Positions 32,911 to 41,591 of a DNA stretch of 64,000 bases are shown here, piece by piece. The position numbers and the translations under genes are program-made. The notes under the pieces were generated by a model. That model did not search any database. It saw nothing but the letters and a program-made list of their open reading frames with translations, and had not been told where the DNA came from. Origin of the DNA: Flavobacterium hydrophilum (GTDB lineage Bacteria > Bacteroidota > Bacteroidia > Flavobacteriales > Flavobacteriaceae); assembly GCF_003202405.1 (NCBI RefSeq), contig NZ_QJHL01000009.1, positions 1-64,000 on the forward strand, in the 5' to 3' direction. Numbering within the stretch: position 1 is the first letter of the stretch; every line of letters begins with the position of its first letter.

Positions 32911-33801
32911 TTAAATTAAAGTAAAACCTGATTTCAAGGCAATTTTGTCGTTTTTAAACAAATAGATGGTATAATTTCCTTTTGATAAAGCTGACAAAGG
33001 CAGACCGGATATTTCTTCTAAATTTTCTCCTGCATAACTATAGTCTTCGTGGTAACTGTAATCTAAAACAATGGAACCAAATTTATGCGAAAGTTTGTAT
33101 CCTATTACATCTCCTTCCGGATTAATAATTTGAACATAATATCTTCCTTTTGAATCGCTTACATTTGAATTTCCACGTATCAAAAATTTGATTCTGCAAA
33201 AATTCACCATATCCGATTTATCCGTTGTAACCATTTTGGTTAACGTTTTGTTTGCTGAATAAGTTTCTACTCTCAAATTGGCAAAAACTACATTTTTACT
33301 TTTAGTAACATTAAGGTGTTCAGAAAGACTTGTACCACGATTAGATGGCAAATTAACTTTAGTATTATCGTAACCACTGCCGTTGCTTTCTTCTTTATTT
33401 TTTAAAACAGTCAATGTGCTGTCCTGTTTGTTTTTCAAAGCTTCGTATTTCTCCACCAATTCCATCTTATCACTTTTGAGAAGTGCTACCTGTTTTTTAA
33501 GTTTTACAACTTCTGTTTTGTATTTGTTGAGTTCTTCTACGGTGGCTTTTGATTCTTTTAATTCATCAATCAAATTGGTGATTTTTTGCTGTTCTACCAA
33601 TAACTCTTCTTTAATAGAACTGTTTTCATTGATTACAGATGTGATTGAATCTCTTGATTTGGTAAGGTTGTCAATTAATGCTGTTTTTTCAGTATTGAGT
33701 TTAGTATTACTTTCATATAGATAATAGGAATAACCTCCTGCAAGTAACAATAAAAGCAATAAAATAATTCGTTTTTTACTAATACTTTTGTTTTCTGTCA
33801 T
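32911..33801 (-). CDS. Membrane-anchored coiled-coil protein
   Basis: 296 residues. A short Lys-rich N-terminus, one membrane segment (about 11-27, RIILLLLLLLAGGYSYYL), a long coiled coil (about 30-135, with heptads such as EELLVEQQKITNLIDELKES), a Ser/Asn-rich linker and a C-terminal globular domain (about 165-296), probably periplasmic and beta-rich. The family was not recognised. First gene of a two-gene unit with the OmpA-domain protein, so it may act at the cell wall with it. Confidence 0.72.
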   Translation of the reverse strand: MTENKSISKKRIILLLLLLLAGGYSYYLYESNTKLNTEKTALIDNLTKSRDSITSVINENSSIKEELLVEQQKITNLIDELKESKATVEELNKYKTEVVKLKKQVALLKSDKMELVEKYEALKNKQDSTLTVLKNKEESNGSGYDNTKVNLPSNRGTSLSEHLNVTKSKNVVFANLRVETYSANKTLTKMVTTDKSDMVNFCRIKFLIRGNSNVSDSKGRYYVQIINPEGDVIGYKLSHKFGSIVLDYSYHEDYSYAGENLEEISGLPLSALSKGNYTIYLFKNDKIALKSGFTLI

Positions 33802-34110
33802 AGTGTTTTTTTTTCAAATTTATAAAATGAAAAATTTTACACCAAGCGATTTACAGCTAAAAGTCTATTTGTTTGGTATTATTATATTATCAGCATAAAA
33901 GCATTTTTGATTTTATTAATTAGTTAATTTTTCATAATTGAAATGATAATTATAAAAAATTAGGTAATTTACTAAATATTTTTCAATGCTAAAATTGTAG
34001 TTTTTTTCTCTGATATGGCTTTTTTTCCTCATTCATAAAACTCAAAAGCGTCTATGATATCCAAACGAGCTCCATCAAAATCGGCATTTGTATTTTCTTC
34101 AGATAAGAAT

Positions 34111-34188
34111 CATTATTGCCGTAAATTATTGTATTTATTAACCGACAAATTCTCTATTGAAGATATGGAAATGACCTATATATATTAA
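34111..34188 (+). pseudogene. Remnant of an NrtD-type ABC ATPase gene (3' end)
   Basis: The frame ending at TAA 34186-34188 encodes LLYLLTDKFSIEDMEMTY, which matches the last residues of the intact ATPase at 27864-28670 (LLHLLTDKFSIEDMGMVY) at 15 of 18 positions. Upstream of about 34111 the similarity ends and no Walker or signature motifs are found. It lies in a 427-bp gap (33802-34228) with no complete gene; the rest is AT-rich. It marks a former second transporter gene or a partial duplication. Confidence 0.75.
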
Positions 34189-34198
34189 TTTGTTTTGT

Positions 34199-34222
34199 AG
34201 AGACGCACTGCTGTGCGTCTCT
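34199..34222. terminator. Strong hairpin AGAGACGCAC/GTGCGTCTCT
   Basis: Perfect 10-bp stem (34199-34208 with 34213-34222) and 4-nt loop, GC-richer than its surroundings. It lies just past the stop of the minus-strand methyltransferase at 34229 and after the NrtD remnant. The motif GTAGAGACGCACTGC is also known as a dispersed palindrome in several phyla, so it may be a repeat used as a terminator. Confidence 0.7.
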
Positions 34223-34228
34223 ATTCGT

Positions 34229-34861
34229 TTAATCAATTTTATTTTTCTTGCCCACAAATCGAATCACCGAACCAGTTCCATTATGGAATGTGCCTTCATT
34301 GAGTTCGATTTCTTTTTCTTCCAGTTCGATAATTTCATAATCAGAAAAGTCGGCTTTAATTTCTTCAATTGAAAATAAGGATTCAATATCTTTTGGACCA
34401 CCTACTTTATCATCTTTCGCCAGATATTCAAGATGTTTTTTGCTGAAAGCTTCAAAGATGATAATTCCGCCTTTTCGCAAATATTTATCCAATTGTTTAT
34501 GAATTGAAGATTTAATTGCTGCCGGAAAATGAGCATAGATTAAAGCAATCGCATCAAATTGATTTTCAGTGAAATTCAGTGTTTTCAATTCTCCAACCTG
34601 ATAATCAATCGTTACTTTGTTTGTTTCAGCAAGTCGAATGGCTTTGTTTTTACCTTCAGCACTAATATCAAATGCTGAAACTTTCCAACCCAATCTGGCT
34701 GCAAAAACGGCATTTCGGCCTTCTCCTTCTGCGGGGAAAAGTATGGTTCCGGGGCTTAATTTTTTAAGTTGTTCTTTTAGGTAGTTGTTAGGTTCTTCGC
34801 CATACGCAAATTCTTCATTGCTGTAACGGTCGTCCCATCTTTGGGTCCAGGAGTTTGTCAT
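34229..34861 (-). CDS. Class I SAM-dependent methyltransferase
   Basis: 210 residues, a TehB-like small methyltransferase. The N-terminus (WTQRWDDRYSNEEFAYGEEPNNYL) is typical of this group. Motif I is FPAEGEGRNAVFAARLGWKVSAFDIS (about 42-67); FDAIALIYAHF is motif IV. Substrate unknown; the group includes thiopurine and tellurite-resistance methyltransferases. Monocistronic. Confidence 0.88.
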   Translation of the reverse strand: MTNSWTQRWDDRYSNEEFAYGEEPNNYLKEQLKKLSPGTILFPAEGEGRNAVFAARLGWKVSAFDISAEGKNKAIRLAETNKVTIDYQVGELKTLNFTENQFDAIALIYAHFPAAIKSSIHKQLDKYLRKGGIIIFEAFSKKHLEYLAKDDKVGGPKDIESLFSIEEIKADFSDYEIIELEEKEIELNEGTFHNGTGSVIRFVGKKNKID

Positions 34862-34981
34862 TTATTATTTATTGTATTAAAAAAATTAATTTTAAACTCA
34901 AAAATACGTAAACGCTCATAAAAAAAGAGCTTCCGAAATGAATCAAAAGCCCTTTATATTTTATTTTAAAATGGATTAATC

Positions 34982-35347
34982 TTAACCAACAAGTGTTGTT
35001 GCACCACTATTTATATCAATTTCTGCAAAATTATGTTTTCCCATAACGATAAGCAGTTTGTTTGTATTATAGCCAACATACCGTATTTCGGGATTTCCAT
35101 TTTTTGGTTTTCCACAAACAGAAATTACATTTGTCTGCCATTTTAGTTTGCTTCTTTTGTAGGCTGATATTGTTTGTAAATCGTTTTCAACATAATAGAC
35201 AATGTTGTTTTTTTTAATTCCTCTTTTTTGTGTTTTTGCAAAATTTATTTCTGAATTTTTTGAAATTAAAGCATCGTTGAATTTTTCAGCAATACCAGTT
35301 TGAGTTACAAAAAAGGTTAACATAGATAATTTTAGGAATGGTTTCAT
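34982..35347 (-). CDS. Small secreted protein, unknown function
   Basis: 121 residues with a probable signal peptide (about 1-20, ending in GIA). The remainder has alternating hydrophobic residues (NIVYYVEND, IRYVGYNTNKLLIVMGKHNFAEIDI) suggesting beta-strands, and a single Cys. No family recognised. Isolated between the methyltransferase and the second NrtA-like gene on the same strand, with a terminator before it. Confidence 0.6.
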   Translation of the reverse strand: MKPFLKLSMLTFFVTQTGIAEKFNDALISKNSEINFAKTQKRGIKKNNIVYYVENDLQTISAYKRSKLKWQTNVISVCGKPKNGNPEIRYVGYNTNKLLIVMGKHNFAEIDINSGATTLVG

Positions 35348-35428
35348 TTGGATAGAATTTGGGGTTCATAATCGATTCAAATATAACTAATTAAAGTATA
35401 TAATGCGTTTTTTAGTAAATAAAAAAAA

Positions 35429-35456
35429 TACCCTTTTCAGAAATAAGAAAAGGGTA
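35429..35456 (-). terminator. Terminator after the second NrtA-like gene
   Basis: Perfect 10-bp stem TACCCTTTTC/GAAAAGGGTA (35429-35438 with 35447-35456). The A run at 35421-35428 gives a minus-strand T tract. Confidence 0.88.
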
Positions 35457-35535
35457 AAATATATAAGTGAATTTTGAAGAAAAATTATTTTTTTCAGCTA
35501 AAAATTCTTGCATTCACAGAAATAACGAGATGTAA

Positions 35536-36924
35536 TCAATCCTTAATCCCAATTTTAAATCCTTTAATATATTCCAAAGGTTTTTTTCCATCATACAGCA
35601 TGTTATCAATAAACTCAGTAGTGGCAGGTTTGTAGCCATCTGTTACCGGGATTTCTGTTTTTGTTAAAAAACCTTCTTCCAGTAATAATCTGGCTGCTGT
35701 ATTCCAGATTTCAGGCTTATAAACCTCTTTGATTTTAGAATGGTACCATTCGTTTGTTTTAGGTTCTGTAATTTGTCCCCAGCGTTTCATCTGCGTCAAA
35801 AACCAAATACCATCAGAGTAATAAGGATAGGTGGCATTGTATCTGAAAAAAACATTGAAATCAGGTATAGATCTAATATCGCCTTTTTCAAATTCAAATG
35901 TTCCCAACATGGAATTATCGATTACTCTTTTTTCACCATCTACATAAGCTGATTTTGATAGAATACGGGTTGCTTCTTTTCTGTTTACAGGATCGTCCAG
36001 CCATTTTCCTGCTTTAATCAATGCTTTTGTAATCGCAATTGCGGTATTTGGATATTTTTCGACAAATTCCTTCGTCATAACAAAAACTTTTTCGGGGTGG
36101 TTCTTCCAGATTTCCCTGCTTGTTACAACAGGAACACCAATTCCCTGATCAACGGCCTGCTGATTCCAGGGTTCTCCAACGCAATACGCATTAATCGTTC
36201 CAGCCTGTAATGTTTCAGGCATTTGTGGTGGTGCCGTTACATTCAATAATACGTCTCCGCCTGTAGTCCCTTTGCTTCCCTGGATATTATTGTTACTGTA
36301 AAACCCCGGATTAATTCCTGCAGCCGCAAGCCAGTAACGTAATTGATAATTATGATTTGAATACGCAGATACAACTCCAACGACAAAAGGTTTATTCAAT
36401 TTTTTATACATATTTAATGCCGGTTTCAAAGCGCTTGCCGGGATTGGATGCACCGGTCTGCCATACTCCTGCGGAATACTGTCTACAATTTTAGACCAGA
36501 TATCTTTAGATACGGTAATAGCATTACCATTTAAATCCATAGAAAATGTTGTAACAAGAGCTCCTTGTCGTCCACAGCCAACTGCTGCAGCAATGGGTTG
36601 CCCGGCCAGCATCTGAGCACCATCAATTTGCTGATCGAGGACTTTATCTAAAATATCTCTCCAGTTGGCCTGTACTTCCAGTTTTACATTTAAGCCTTCA
36701 GCTTCAAAAAAACCAAGATGTTTTGCAATTGCCAAAGGGGCCATATCGGTAAGTTTGATGAATCCTATTGTTACATTTGGTTTCTCCAAAGCAAGTTTTT
36801 TTGTTGTTGGAGGATCAATTATTCCCGATTTTGAGGATATTTCATTTGAATTTTTTCCTTTAAAACTAAAAATAATAAAGGCTACTATGATGAACATAGA
36901 CAATCTAAGTAATATTGGTTTCAT
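35536..36924 (-). CDS. Second NrtA/CmpA-type binding protein, no partner genes
   Basis: 462 residues from the ATG at 36924; a longer frame starts at 36966, but only this start puts the signal/anchor (MKPILLRLSMFIIVAFIIFS) at the N-terminus. The clade signatures are present: GFIKLTDMAPLAIAKHLGFF, GGDVLLNVTAPPQMPETL and INAYCVGEPWNQQAV. It is about 58 residues longer than the protein at 25509 and quite diverged from it. No permease or ATPase gene is adjacent, but an NrtD-type remnant lies 1.3 kb downstream. It could dock on the intact NrtBD, act as a sensor, or be an orphan. It lies behind narK but is separated from it by a terminator. Confidence 0.88.
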   Translation of the reverse strand: MKPILLRLSMFIIVAFIIFSFKGKNSNEISSKSGIIDPPTTKKLALEKPNVTIGFIKLTDMAPLAIAKHLGFFEAEGLNVKLEVQANWRDILDKVLDQQIDGAQMLAGQPIAAAVGCGRQGALVTTFSMDLNGNAITVSKDIWSKIVDSIPQEYGRPVHPIPASALKPALNMYKKLNKPFVVGVVSAYSNHNYQLRYWLAAAGINPGFYSNNNIQGSKGTTGGDVLLNVTAPPQMPETLQAGTINAYCVGEPWNQQAVDQGIGVPVVTSREIWKNHPEKVFVMTKEFVEKYPNTAIAITKALIKAGKWLDDPVNRKEATRILSKSAYVDGEKRVIDNSMLGTFEFEKGDIRSIPDFNVFFRYNATYPYYSDGIWFLTQMKRWGQITEPKTNEWYHSKIKEVYKPEIWNTAARLLLEEGFLTKTEIPVTDGYKPATTEFIDNMLYDGKKPLEYIKGFKIGIKD

Positions 36925-37057
36925 AATGGCTGGTTTTTTGGTTAAAAAAATAAATTGGAATTTCACTTTAGAAAATAAGAGTCCTCAATTACTTCTTTAA
37001 AGAAATAATTGTATTGGTATAAAAAATGATATCAGTTGTTTAGCGGATAATTTTATA

Positions 37058-37094
37058 AAAAAAGAGTTTCTGAAATAAATCAAAAACTCTTTTT
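37058..37094 (-). terminator. Terminator after narK
   Basis: AAAAAGAGTTT near 37060-37069 pairs with AAACTCTTTTT near 37083-37094, with an A run on the plus strand giving T residues at the minus-strand 3' end. A relative of this hairpin (AAGAGCTTCCGAAATG) occurs near 34925. Confidence 0.75.
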
Positions 37095-37198
37095 TAGAAT
37101 TCCTTTTTAATGTTTATAAAAAGGAGAAAAATAGAACACTTTGGCTTAAGCCTAATTCAAATAACTAAATAACTAAGAATTAAAAAAAATATAAAAGC

Positions 37199-38677
37199 TT
37201 ATTGTCTATCAATAACTTTTGATAATATGGGCTGTTTCTCATTCATGATTTTGGTAATAGTGTAATGCATCCATATTAGGCAAATAACAGAAAGAAGCAG
37301 AATAAAAATCCATGAACTTGACCAGATTCCGGTTGCGGTTAATAAATATCCAAAGATAATTGGTCCGAAGAAACCGCCTAAGCCGCCAATCATACCTACC
37401 ATTCCGCCAACTACTCCAACTTCTGTAGGGAAATATTCAGGGATGTGTTTGTAAACAGCTGCTTTGCCGATTCCCCATGAAATTCCAATTAAAATAACTA
37501 ATACTAAGAAAACCCACATATTGGCATCAAACTTAATTACGGTAATTCCTTTTGCAAGCAATTCTTTTTTCTTAACGGGTTGATTTTGCTCCACAACTAC
37601 TTGCTGCCACGAAGTGCTGGTTGGAAAAATACTACTTTCAGCTGTGATTTCATTTTTTTGATTTACAGGAAAATCTGTTTCTCCAATTTTAATATTTTGA
37701 TTAGAAACGGAAGTGATTGTTCCTTTTTTGGTTGCCAATACTCCTGGGCCAGTTGTTGTAATTTCCATTTTTGGAACCATTAATAAAGCACTCAAAATAA
37801 CAGAAGAACTCAATACCCAGTACATTACTTTTCGAGCACCGTATTTATCTGAAAGATATCCTCCAAAAGCCCTGATGACACCTGATGGCAGACTAAACAT
37901 CGTAGCAAATAGCCCACCCATTACCAAACTCGTTTGATAAACATTCATAAAATTTGGCAATAACCATTGTGAATACGCCACAAAACATCCAAAAACTAAA
38001 AAGTAATAGGCTCCAAAACGCCAAACTCGTGCTGATTTTAAAGATCCGAGCATTTGAGAAACTGTTCTTGTATTGTTGTCATTTTTTTTGTTTTGAGTAA
38101 ATAGTAAAAAAGTGATTCCTATCATTACTAATGCTACTCCGTAAATAACAGGCAATATTTTCCAGCCATTTTGCGGATCTTCTATAGAAAAATGATTTAA
38201 TAGGGAAGGAGCTAAAAATGTAGTAATTGCAGCACCGGCATTCCCCATTCCGAAGATTCCTAACGCGCGTCCCTGCCATTCTTTCGGATACCAGATTGAT
38301 GTAAATCCAATTCCAACAGCGAAACCTGTTCCTACCATTCCGAACAAGAAACTTAATATCGCAAACATCAAAAAGCTATTTGCAAAAGGCAATAAAAATA
38401 AAGGGATCGAGCAAAGTAACAGTAATAATGAAAATACATATTTACCACCAAATTTATCCGTAAGGATTCCTATTGGCAAACGCATCACGGAACCGGTAAG
38501 AATCGGAATTCCAAGTAACCAGCCTACCTGGACAACGCTCCAGTTAAATATGCCGTTATCCACTAAAAAGGTTACTAAAACGCCATTTAAGGTCCAGCAT
38601 GCAAAACACACCGTAAATGCCAATGTGTTTAAAAATAAAATCTTGTGTGATTGCGATAGTGAATTTGTATTTGTCAT
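37199..38677 (-). CDS. narK: NarK family nitrate/nitrite transporter with large loop insertion
   Basis: 492 residues, major facilitator superfamily with about twelve membrane segments. NarK features are present: the early loop GILTDKFGGKYVFS with the nitrate-family G-x-x-x-D/G-x-x-G-G, the helix-5 motif GNAGAAITTFLAPSL and GGMVGMIGGLGGFFGP in the second nitrate signature. Between two membrane segments of the C-terminal half sits an insertion of about 85 residues (about 297-383; GPGVLATKKGTITSVS through KKKELLAKGITVI) that looks beta-rich and is absent from typical NarK. It lies downstream of the response regulator, in its own dyad-controlled unit. Transports nitrate in and/or nitrite out. Confidence 0.92.
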   Translation of the reverse strand: MTNTNSLSQSHKILFLNTLAFTVCFACWTLNGVLVTFLVDNGIFNWSVVQVGWLLGIPILTGSVMRLPIGILTDKFGGKYVFSLLLLLCSIPLFLLPFANSFLMFAILSFLFGMVGTGFAVGIGFTSIWYPKEWQGRALGIFGMGNAGAAITTFLAPSLLNHFSIEDPQNGWKILPVIYGVALVMIGITFLLFTQNKKNDNNTRTVSQMLGSLKSARVWRFGAYYFLVFGCFVAYSQWLLPNFMNVYQTSLVMGGLFATMFSLPSGVIRAFGGYLSDKYGARKVMYWVLSSSVILSALLMVPKMEITTTGPGVLATKKGTITSVSNQNIKIGETDFPVNQKNEITAESSIFPTSTSWQQVVVEQNQPVKKKELLAKGITVIKFDANMWVFLVLVILIGISWGIGKAAVYKHIPEYFPTEVGVVGGMVGMIGGLGGFFGPIIFGYLLTATGIWSSSWIFILLLSVICLIWMHYTITKIMNEKQPILSKVIDRQ

Positions 38678-38702
38678 TGTACTTATATTTTTTCGGTAAA
38701 AA

Positions 38703-38771
38703 TAAGTACTATAACGTAGTTAAAAACTGCGAAAACGCAGTTTTTATAAAATATTTACGTAATTATACGTA
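38703..38771 (-). promoter_or_regulatory. narK promoter with two TAMGTA-type dyads
   Basis: Dyad 1, TAAGTA-CTAT-AACGTA (38703-38718), differs from the consensus at one base and lies 26 bp before the ATG. Read toward narK it runs into TATTTTTA, a one-mismatch -7 element with the same spacing as at nirB and the nitrate reductase. Dyad 2, TACGTA-ATTA-TACGTA (38756-38771), is perfect and lies upstream of the response-regulator terminator. GTACTTAT (38679-38686) also forms an inverted repeat with ATAAGTAC (38702-38709). Confidence 0.65.
38722..38745 (-). terminator. Terminator of the response regulator gene
   Basis: Perfect 10-bp stem AAAAACTGCG/CGCAGTTTTT with a 4-nt loop, 34 bp past the stop of the regulator gene. 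It lies between the two narK dyads and insulates narK from the regulator. Confidence 0.85.
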
Positions 38772-38778
38772 GTAGTAT

Positions 38779-39438
38779 CTACAGTAGAGAATATTCAGTC
38801 GCTTTATTGGATAATTCCATTAAGTTTTTGACCTTTAATTTTTTCATTAAATTAAAACGGTGTACTTCTGCAGTACGTTTACTTATATCTAAAGCTTCGG
38901 CAATTTCTTTATTTCCTTTTCCGGATAATAAAAGTGTCAAAATTTCTTTCTCCCTTTTTGTTATCATCATTTCTTCGCCCAAATTTTGTTTTGGCTCTGC
39001 TGAAAGTGACGAACTTGTTAACTGACCTATTAAAATAGAAGAAATATCGCCACTAAAATATTTTCCGCCATTAGCTACGGTATGCAATGCTTTCAAAAAT
39101 TCATCTTTACTGGAGCCTTTCAATAAATAACCGTCAGCACCTGCTTTTATAGATTTTAACACATATTCTTCCGACTCGTGCATCGAAAGCATAATAATTT
39201 TTACGCTGTTATTATCTGCTCTAAGTTTTTCTACTACTTCAATGCCGGTAAAGTTAGGCATTCTAATATCAACAATAAGTAAATCGGGTTTATTGGCAGC
39301 AACGACATCAAGCGCATCGGCACCATCAATTGCTTCTCCAACAACTTCTATGTTTGCTTCATTTTCAAGTAAAGATTTGATTCCATCTCTTACAAAAACA
39401 TGGTCGTCTGCGAGTACAACCCGAATAATATCACTCAT
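38779..39438 (-). CDS. NarL/FixJ-type response regulator
   Basis: 219 residues. Receiver domain (1 to about 120): acidic pair D11-D12, phospho-acceptor D57 in LLIVDIRMP, Thr/Ser site (MLSMHES) and Lys in YLLKGSS. LuxR-type helix-turn-helix (about 153-216): TKREKEILTLLLSGKGNKEIAEALDI then SKRTAEVHRFNLMKKLKV. NreC/NarL-like. No kinase gene is adjacent; the HisKA_3 kinase with a nitrate P-box at 8659-10479 is the only such kinase in the window and the likely partner. Single TACGTA half-sites near 39466 and 39496 precede the gene. Confidence 0.93.
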   Translation of the reverse strand: MSDIIRVVLADDHVFVRDGIKSLLENEANIEVVGEAIDGADALDVVAANKPDLLIVDIRMPNFTGIEVVEKLRADNNSVKIIMLSMHESEEYVLKSIKAGADGYLLKGSSKDEFLKALHTVANGGKYFSGDISSILIGQLTSSSLSAEPKQNLGEEMMITKREKEILTLLLSGKGNKEIAEALDISKRTAEVHRFNLMKKLKVKNLMELSNKATEYSLL

Positions 39439-39561
39439 ATTCTACTTAATTTTGATTCTGAACTTTTACGTATATTCATCTATAACGAGCCGCTAAGATA
39501 CGTAATTTTTAAATTAAGAAATTAGTTAATTACAAAATGTAAAAAAATGAGTGTATAAAAA

Positions 39562-39588
39562 AAACCGATACTTCAAAAGTATCGGTTT
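39562..39588 (-). terminator. Terminator after the U32 peptidase gene
   Basis: Perfect 12-bp stem AAACCGATACTT/AAGTATCGGTTT with a 3-nt loop, 6 bp past the stop; A residues at 39557-39564 give the T tract. Confidence 0.9.
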
Positions 39589-39593
39589 GTATG

Positions 39594-41462
39594 TTAATGA
39601 AAATGATCTTCTTCTATTTCGAATTCGGCATCTTTTTCCCAGATTTCCATTTCGCAGGGTTTGCAGTTGAATTTTAGTTTGTATTCTAATTCGCCTTGCT
39701 TTAATACCAATGGTTCTTTAACCTTCACACCAACAATATCCTTTTGGTGAATCGGACATTTTTTTAATTCGTATTTGATGCAATATTTAGTTGTCATTAC
39801 ACGGGATTTTCCCGGATCCCATTGTAATTCGAATGCTTTTTCGATTTCGGTAACACCGTGTCGTTCGTAGAATTTACGAGCCGTTTTGTTTGAAACGTTG
39901 TACATGAAATCCAGTTTGGTTTCCGGATAAGGATGTGACGTTTTTACCAATTGGTGTTCTTCACGTTTATAGTTTGCCAAACGAATTTCAGATAATTGTT
40001 CGAAAACATTTCTTCTCATTTCGTTAATTTTTGAAATAGGAAGGAACCAGTTTTGAGAAAATACAACATCAATTTCATCAGCGCTGTATGGTGTGAAACC
40101 TGTTTTTGCTAATTGTACTTTGAAGTTTTCTGCGATTGATTCGCCATTTTTGGTTTGCTCTTTTGCGTGTTCTAATTTTACTGTGCTTACATTTCCGTCT
40201 TCATCGGTTGCGATTAATTCAAAACCATTTTCGTTTTCGGTAAGCAATAAAGTCGTTCCGATTTTACGAATCGCACTATCTTCTCTTTCAACAATTTTGA
40301 TGAAAGCTGTATCGTTGTTACGATAAATAAAAGTTCCGTCTTTTACTTCTTTTAGGACGTTTGGATATACTTTTCCGTTCTCGGCTTTGTTTACGTAAAT
40401 TCCGTCAGCTTCATTGTTTTCGTTGATAAAACAAAGTCCGTCGCCATTGTTTAGTAATTCGCCGTTTTCGATTTCGTAAGCATTTCCAACAGTTCTGATC
40501 AATTTACCAATATATTGACCTTTTGATTTTGGACTTTCCCAGGAACCAATTGAGCTGTGTCTTTCGTTTACGAAATAATCCGTATAGCCACGGTTGAAAG
40601 TTCTGTTTAAAGTAGAATCAAAAGTATACGTACATTTTCCGGAAGAAGCTTTGGTATATTTATCGCTTCCTTCTAAATAACTGTCTAATTTCTGACGAAG
40701 ATAAGACACGTTATTTTTAACGTAAGCCACATCTTTAAGACGACCTTCGATTTTAAAAGATACAATTCCGGCTTCAATCAAATTCGGAATTTGATCTGAA
40801 ACATCTAAATCCTTAATTGAAAGCAGGTGACTGTTTTTGATTAATGTTTCTCCGTTTCCGTCGATTAAGTTGTAAGGTAAACGGCAGTTTTGCGCACAAG
40901 AGCCACGGTTGGCGCTTCGTTCTCCGTTTGCCACACTCATATAACAGTTTCCACTGAAAGAAACACAAAGTGCTCCGGTTACGAAGAATTCTAATTCGAC
41001 ATCAGCCTCGTCGTAGATTGTTTTAATTTGATGTAAGTTTAATTCGCGAGCTAAAACCACACGTTTGATACCGGCATCTTTTAAGAATTTGATTTTATCT
41101 GCATCACGGTTATTGGCTTGTGTACTGGCGTGAAGTACAATGGGAGGTAAGTCCATTTCCATAATCGCCATATCCTGAATAATCAAAGCATCAACACCAA
41201 TATCATATAATTCCCAAATCATGGAGCGACACGTTTCTAATTCGTTGTCGTACAAAATGGTATTCATTACCACAAAAACCTGAGCGTTAAATAAATGCGC
41301 ATATTTTACTAAGGCCGCAACATCTTCAATTGAGTTGTTGGCATTTGAACGTGCTCCAAATTGTGGCGCTCCAATATATACTGCATCTGCACCGCTGTTT
41401 ATCGCTGCCATTCCGCCAATTAAATCTCTTGCCGGAGCTAATATTTCAATCTTCTTCTTCAT
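39594..41462 (-). CDS. U32 family peptidase (RlhA/YhbU-like)
   Basis: 622 residues. The N-terminal about 330 residues match the U32 domain: EILAPARDLIGGMAAINSGADAVYIG, the family pattern FVTGALCVSFSGNCYMS and RGSCAQNCR. A collagenase-like C-terminal domain and a further Cys-containing tail (KKCPIHQKD, KFNCKPCEME) follow, fitting iron-sulphur coordination. Although named peptidases, U32 proteins with these cysteines (RlhA, TrhP) hydroxylate RNA using prephenate-linked metabolism; RlhA acts on 23S rRNA C2501. Here RNA hydroxylation is more likely than proteolysis. Monocistronic. Confidence 0.9.
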   Translation of the reverse strand: MKKKIEILAPARDLIGGMAAINSGADAVYIGAPQFGARSNANNSIEDVAALVKYAHLFNAQVFVVMNTILYDNELETCRSMIWELYDIGVDALIIQDMAIMEMDLPPIVLHASTQANNRDADKIKFLKDAGIKRVVLARELNLHQIKTIYDEADVELEFFVTGALCVSFSGNCYMSVANGERSANRGSCAQNCRLPYNLIDGNGETLIKNSHLLSIKDLDVSDQIPNLIEAGIVSFKIEGRLKDVAYVKNNVSYLRQKLDSYLEGSDKYTKASSGKCTYTFDSTLNRTFNRGYTDYFVNERHSSIGSWESPKSKGQYIGKLIRTVGNAYEIENGELLNNGDGLCFINENNEADGIYVNKAENGKVYPNVLKEVKDGTFIYRNNDTAFIKIVEREDSAIRKIGTTLLLTENENGFELIATDEDGNVSTVKLEHAKEQTKNGESIAENFKVQLAKTGFTPYSADEIDVVFSQNWFLPISKINEMRRNVFEQLSEIRLANYKREEHQLVKTSHPYPETKLDFMYNVSNKTARKFYERHGVTEIEKAFELQWDPGKSRVMTTKYCIKYELKKCPIHQKDIVGVKVKEPLVLKQGELEYKLKFNCKPCEMEIWEKDAEFEIEEDHFH

Positions 41463-41591
41463 TTTTAAAACTTTAGGCTTTTGTGGTATTCACGAAAAAA
41501 AGTGTGCAAAGGTCTTATAAATTATTTGAGATTGCTAACGTTGGAGCAGTTTTTTTGAAATTGTTAACTTAATATGGAAATAGTTGATACT

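Noticed and set aside
34032..34104. Minus-strand open fragment with a plausible C-terminal protein sequence (ending FEFYE)
   Set aside because: Too short, no start, and overlapping the region of the ATPase remnant; could be chance.
39460..39502. TACGTA sites before the response regulator as full operators
   Set aside because: Both TACGTA copies lack the second half at the required spacing; they may be chance in AT-rich DNA.
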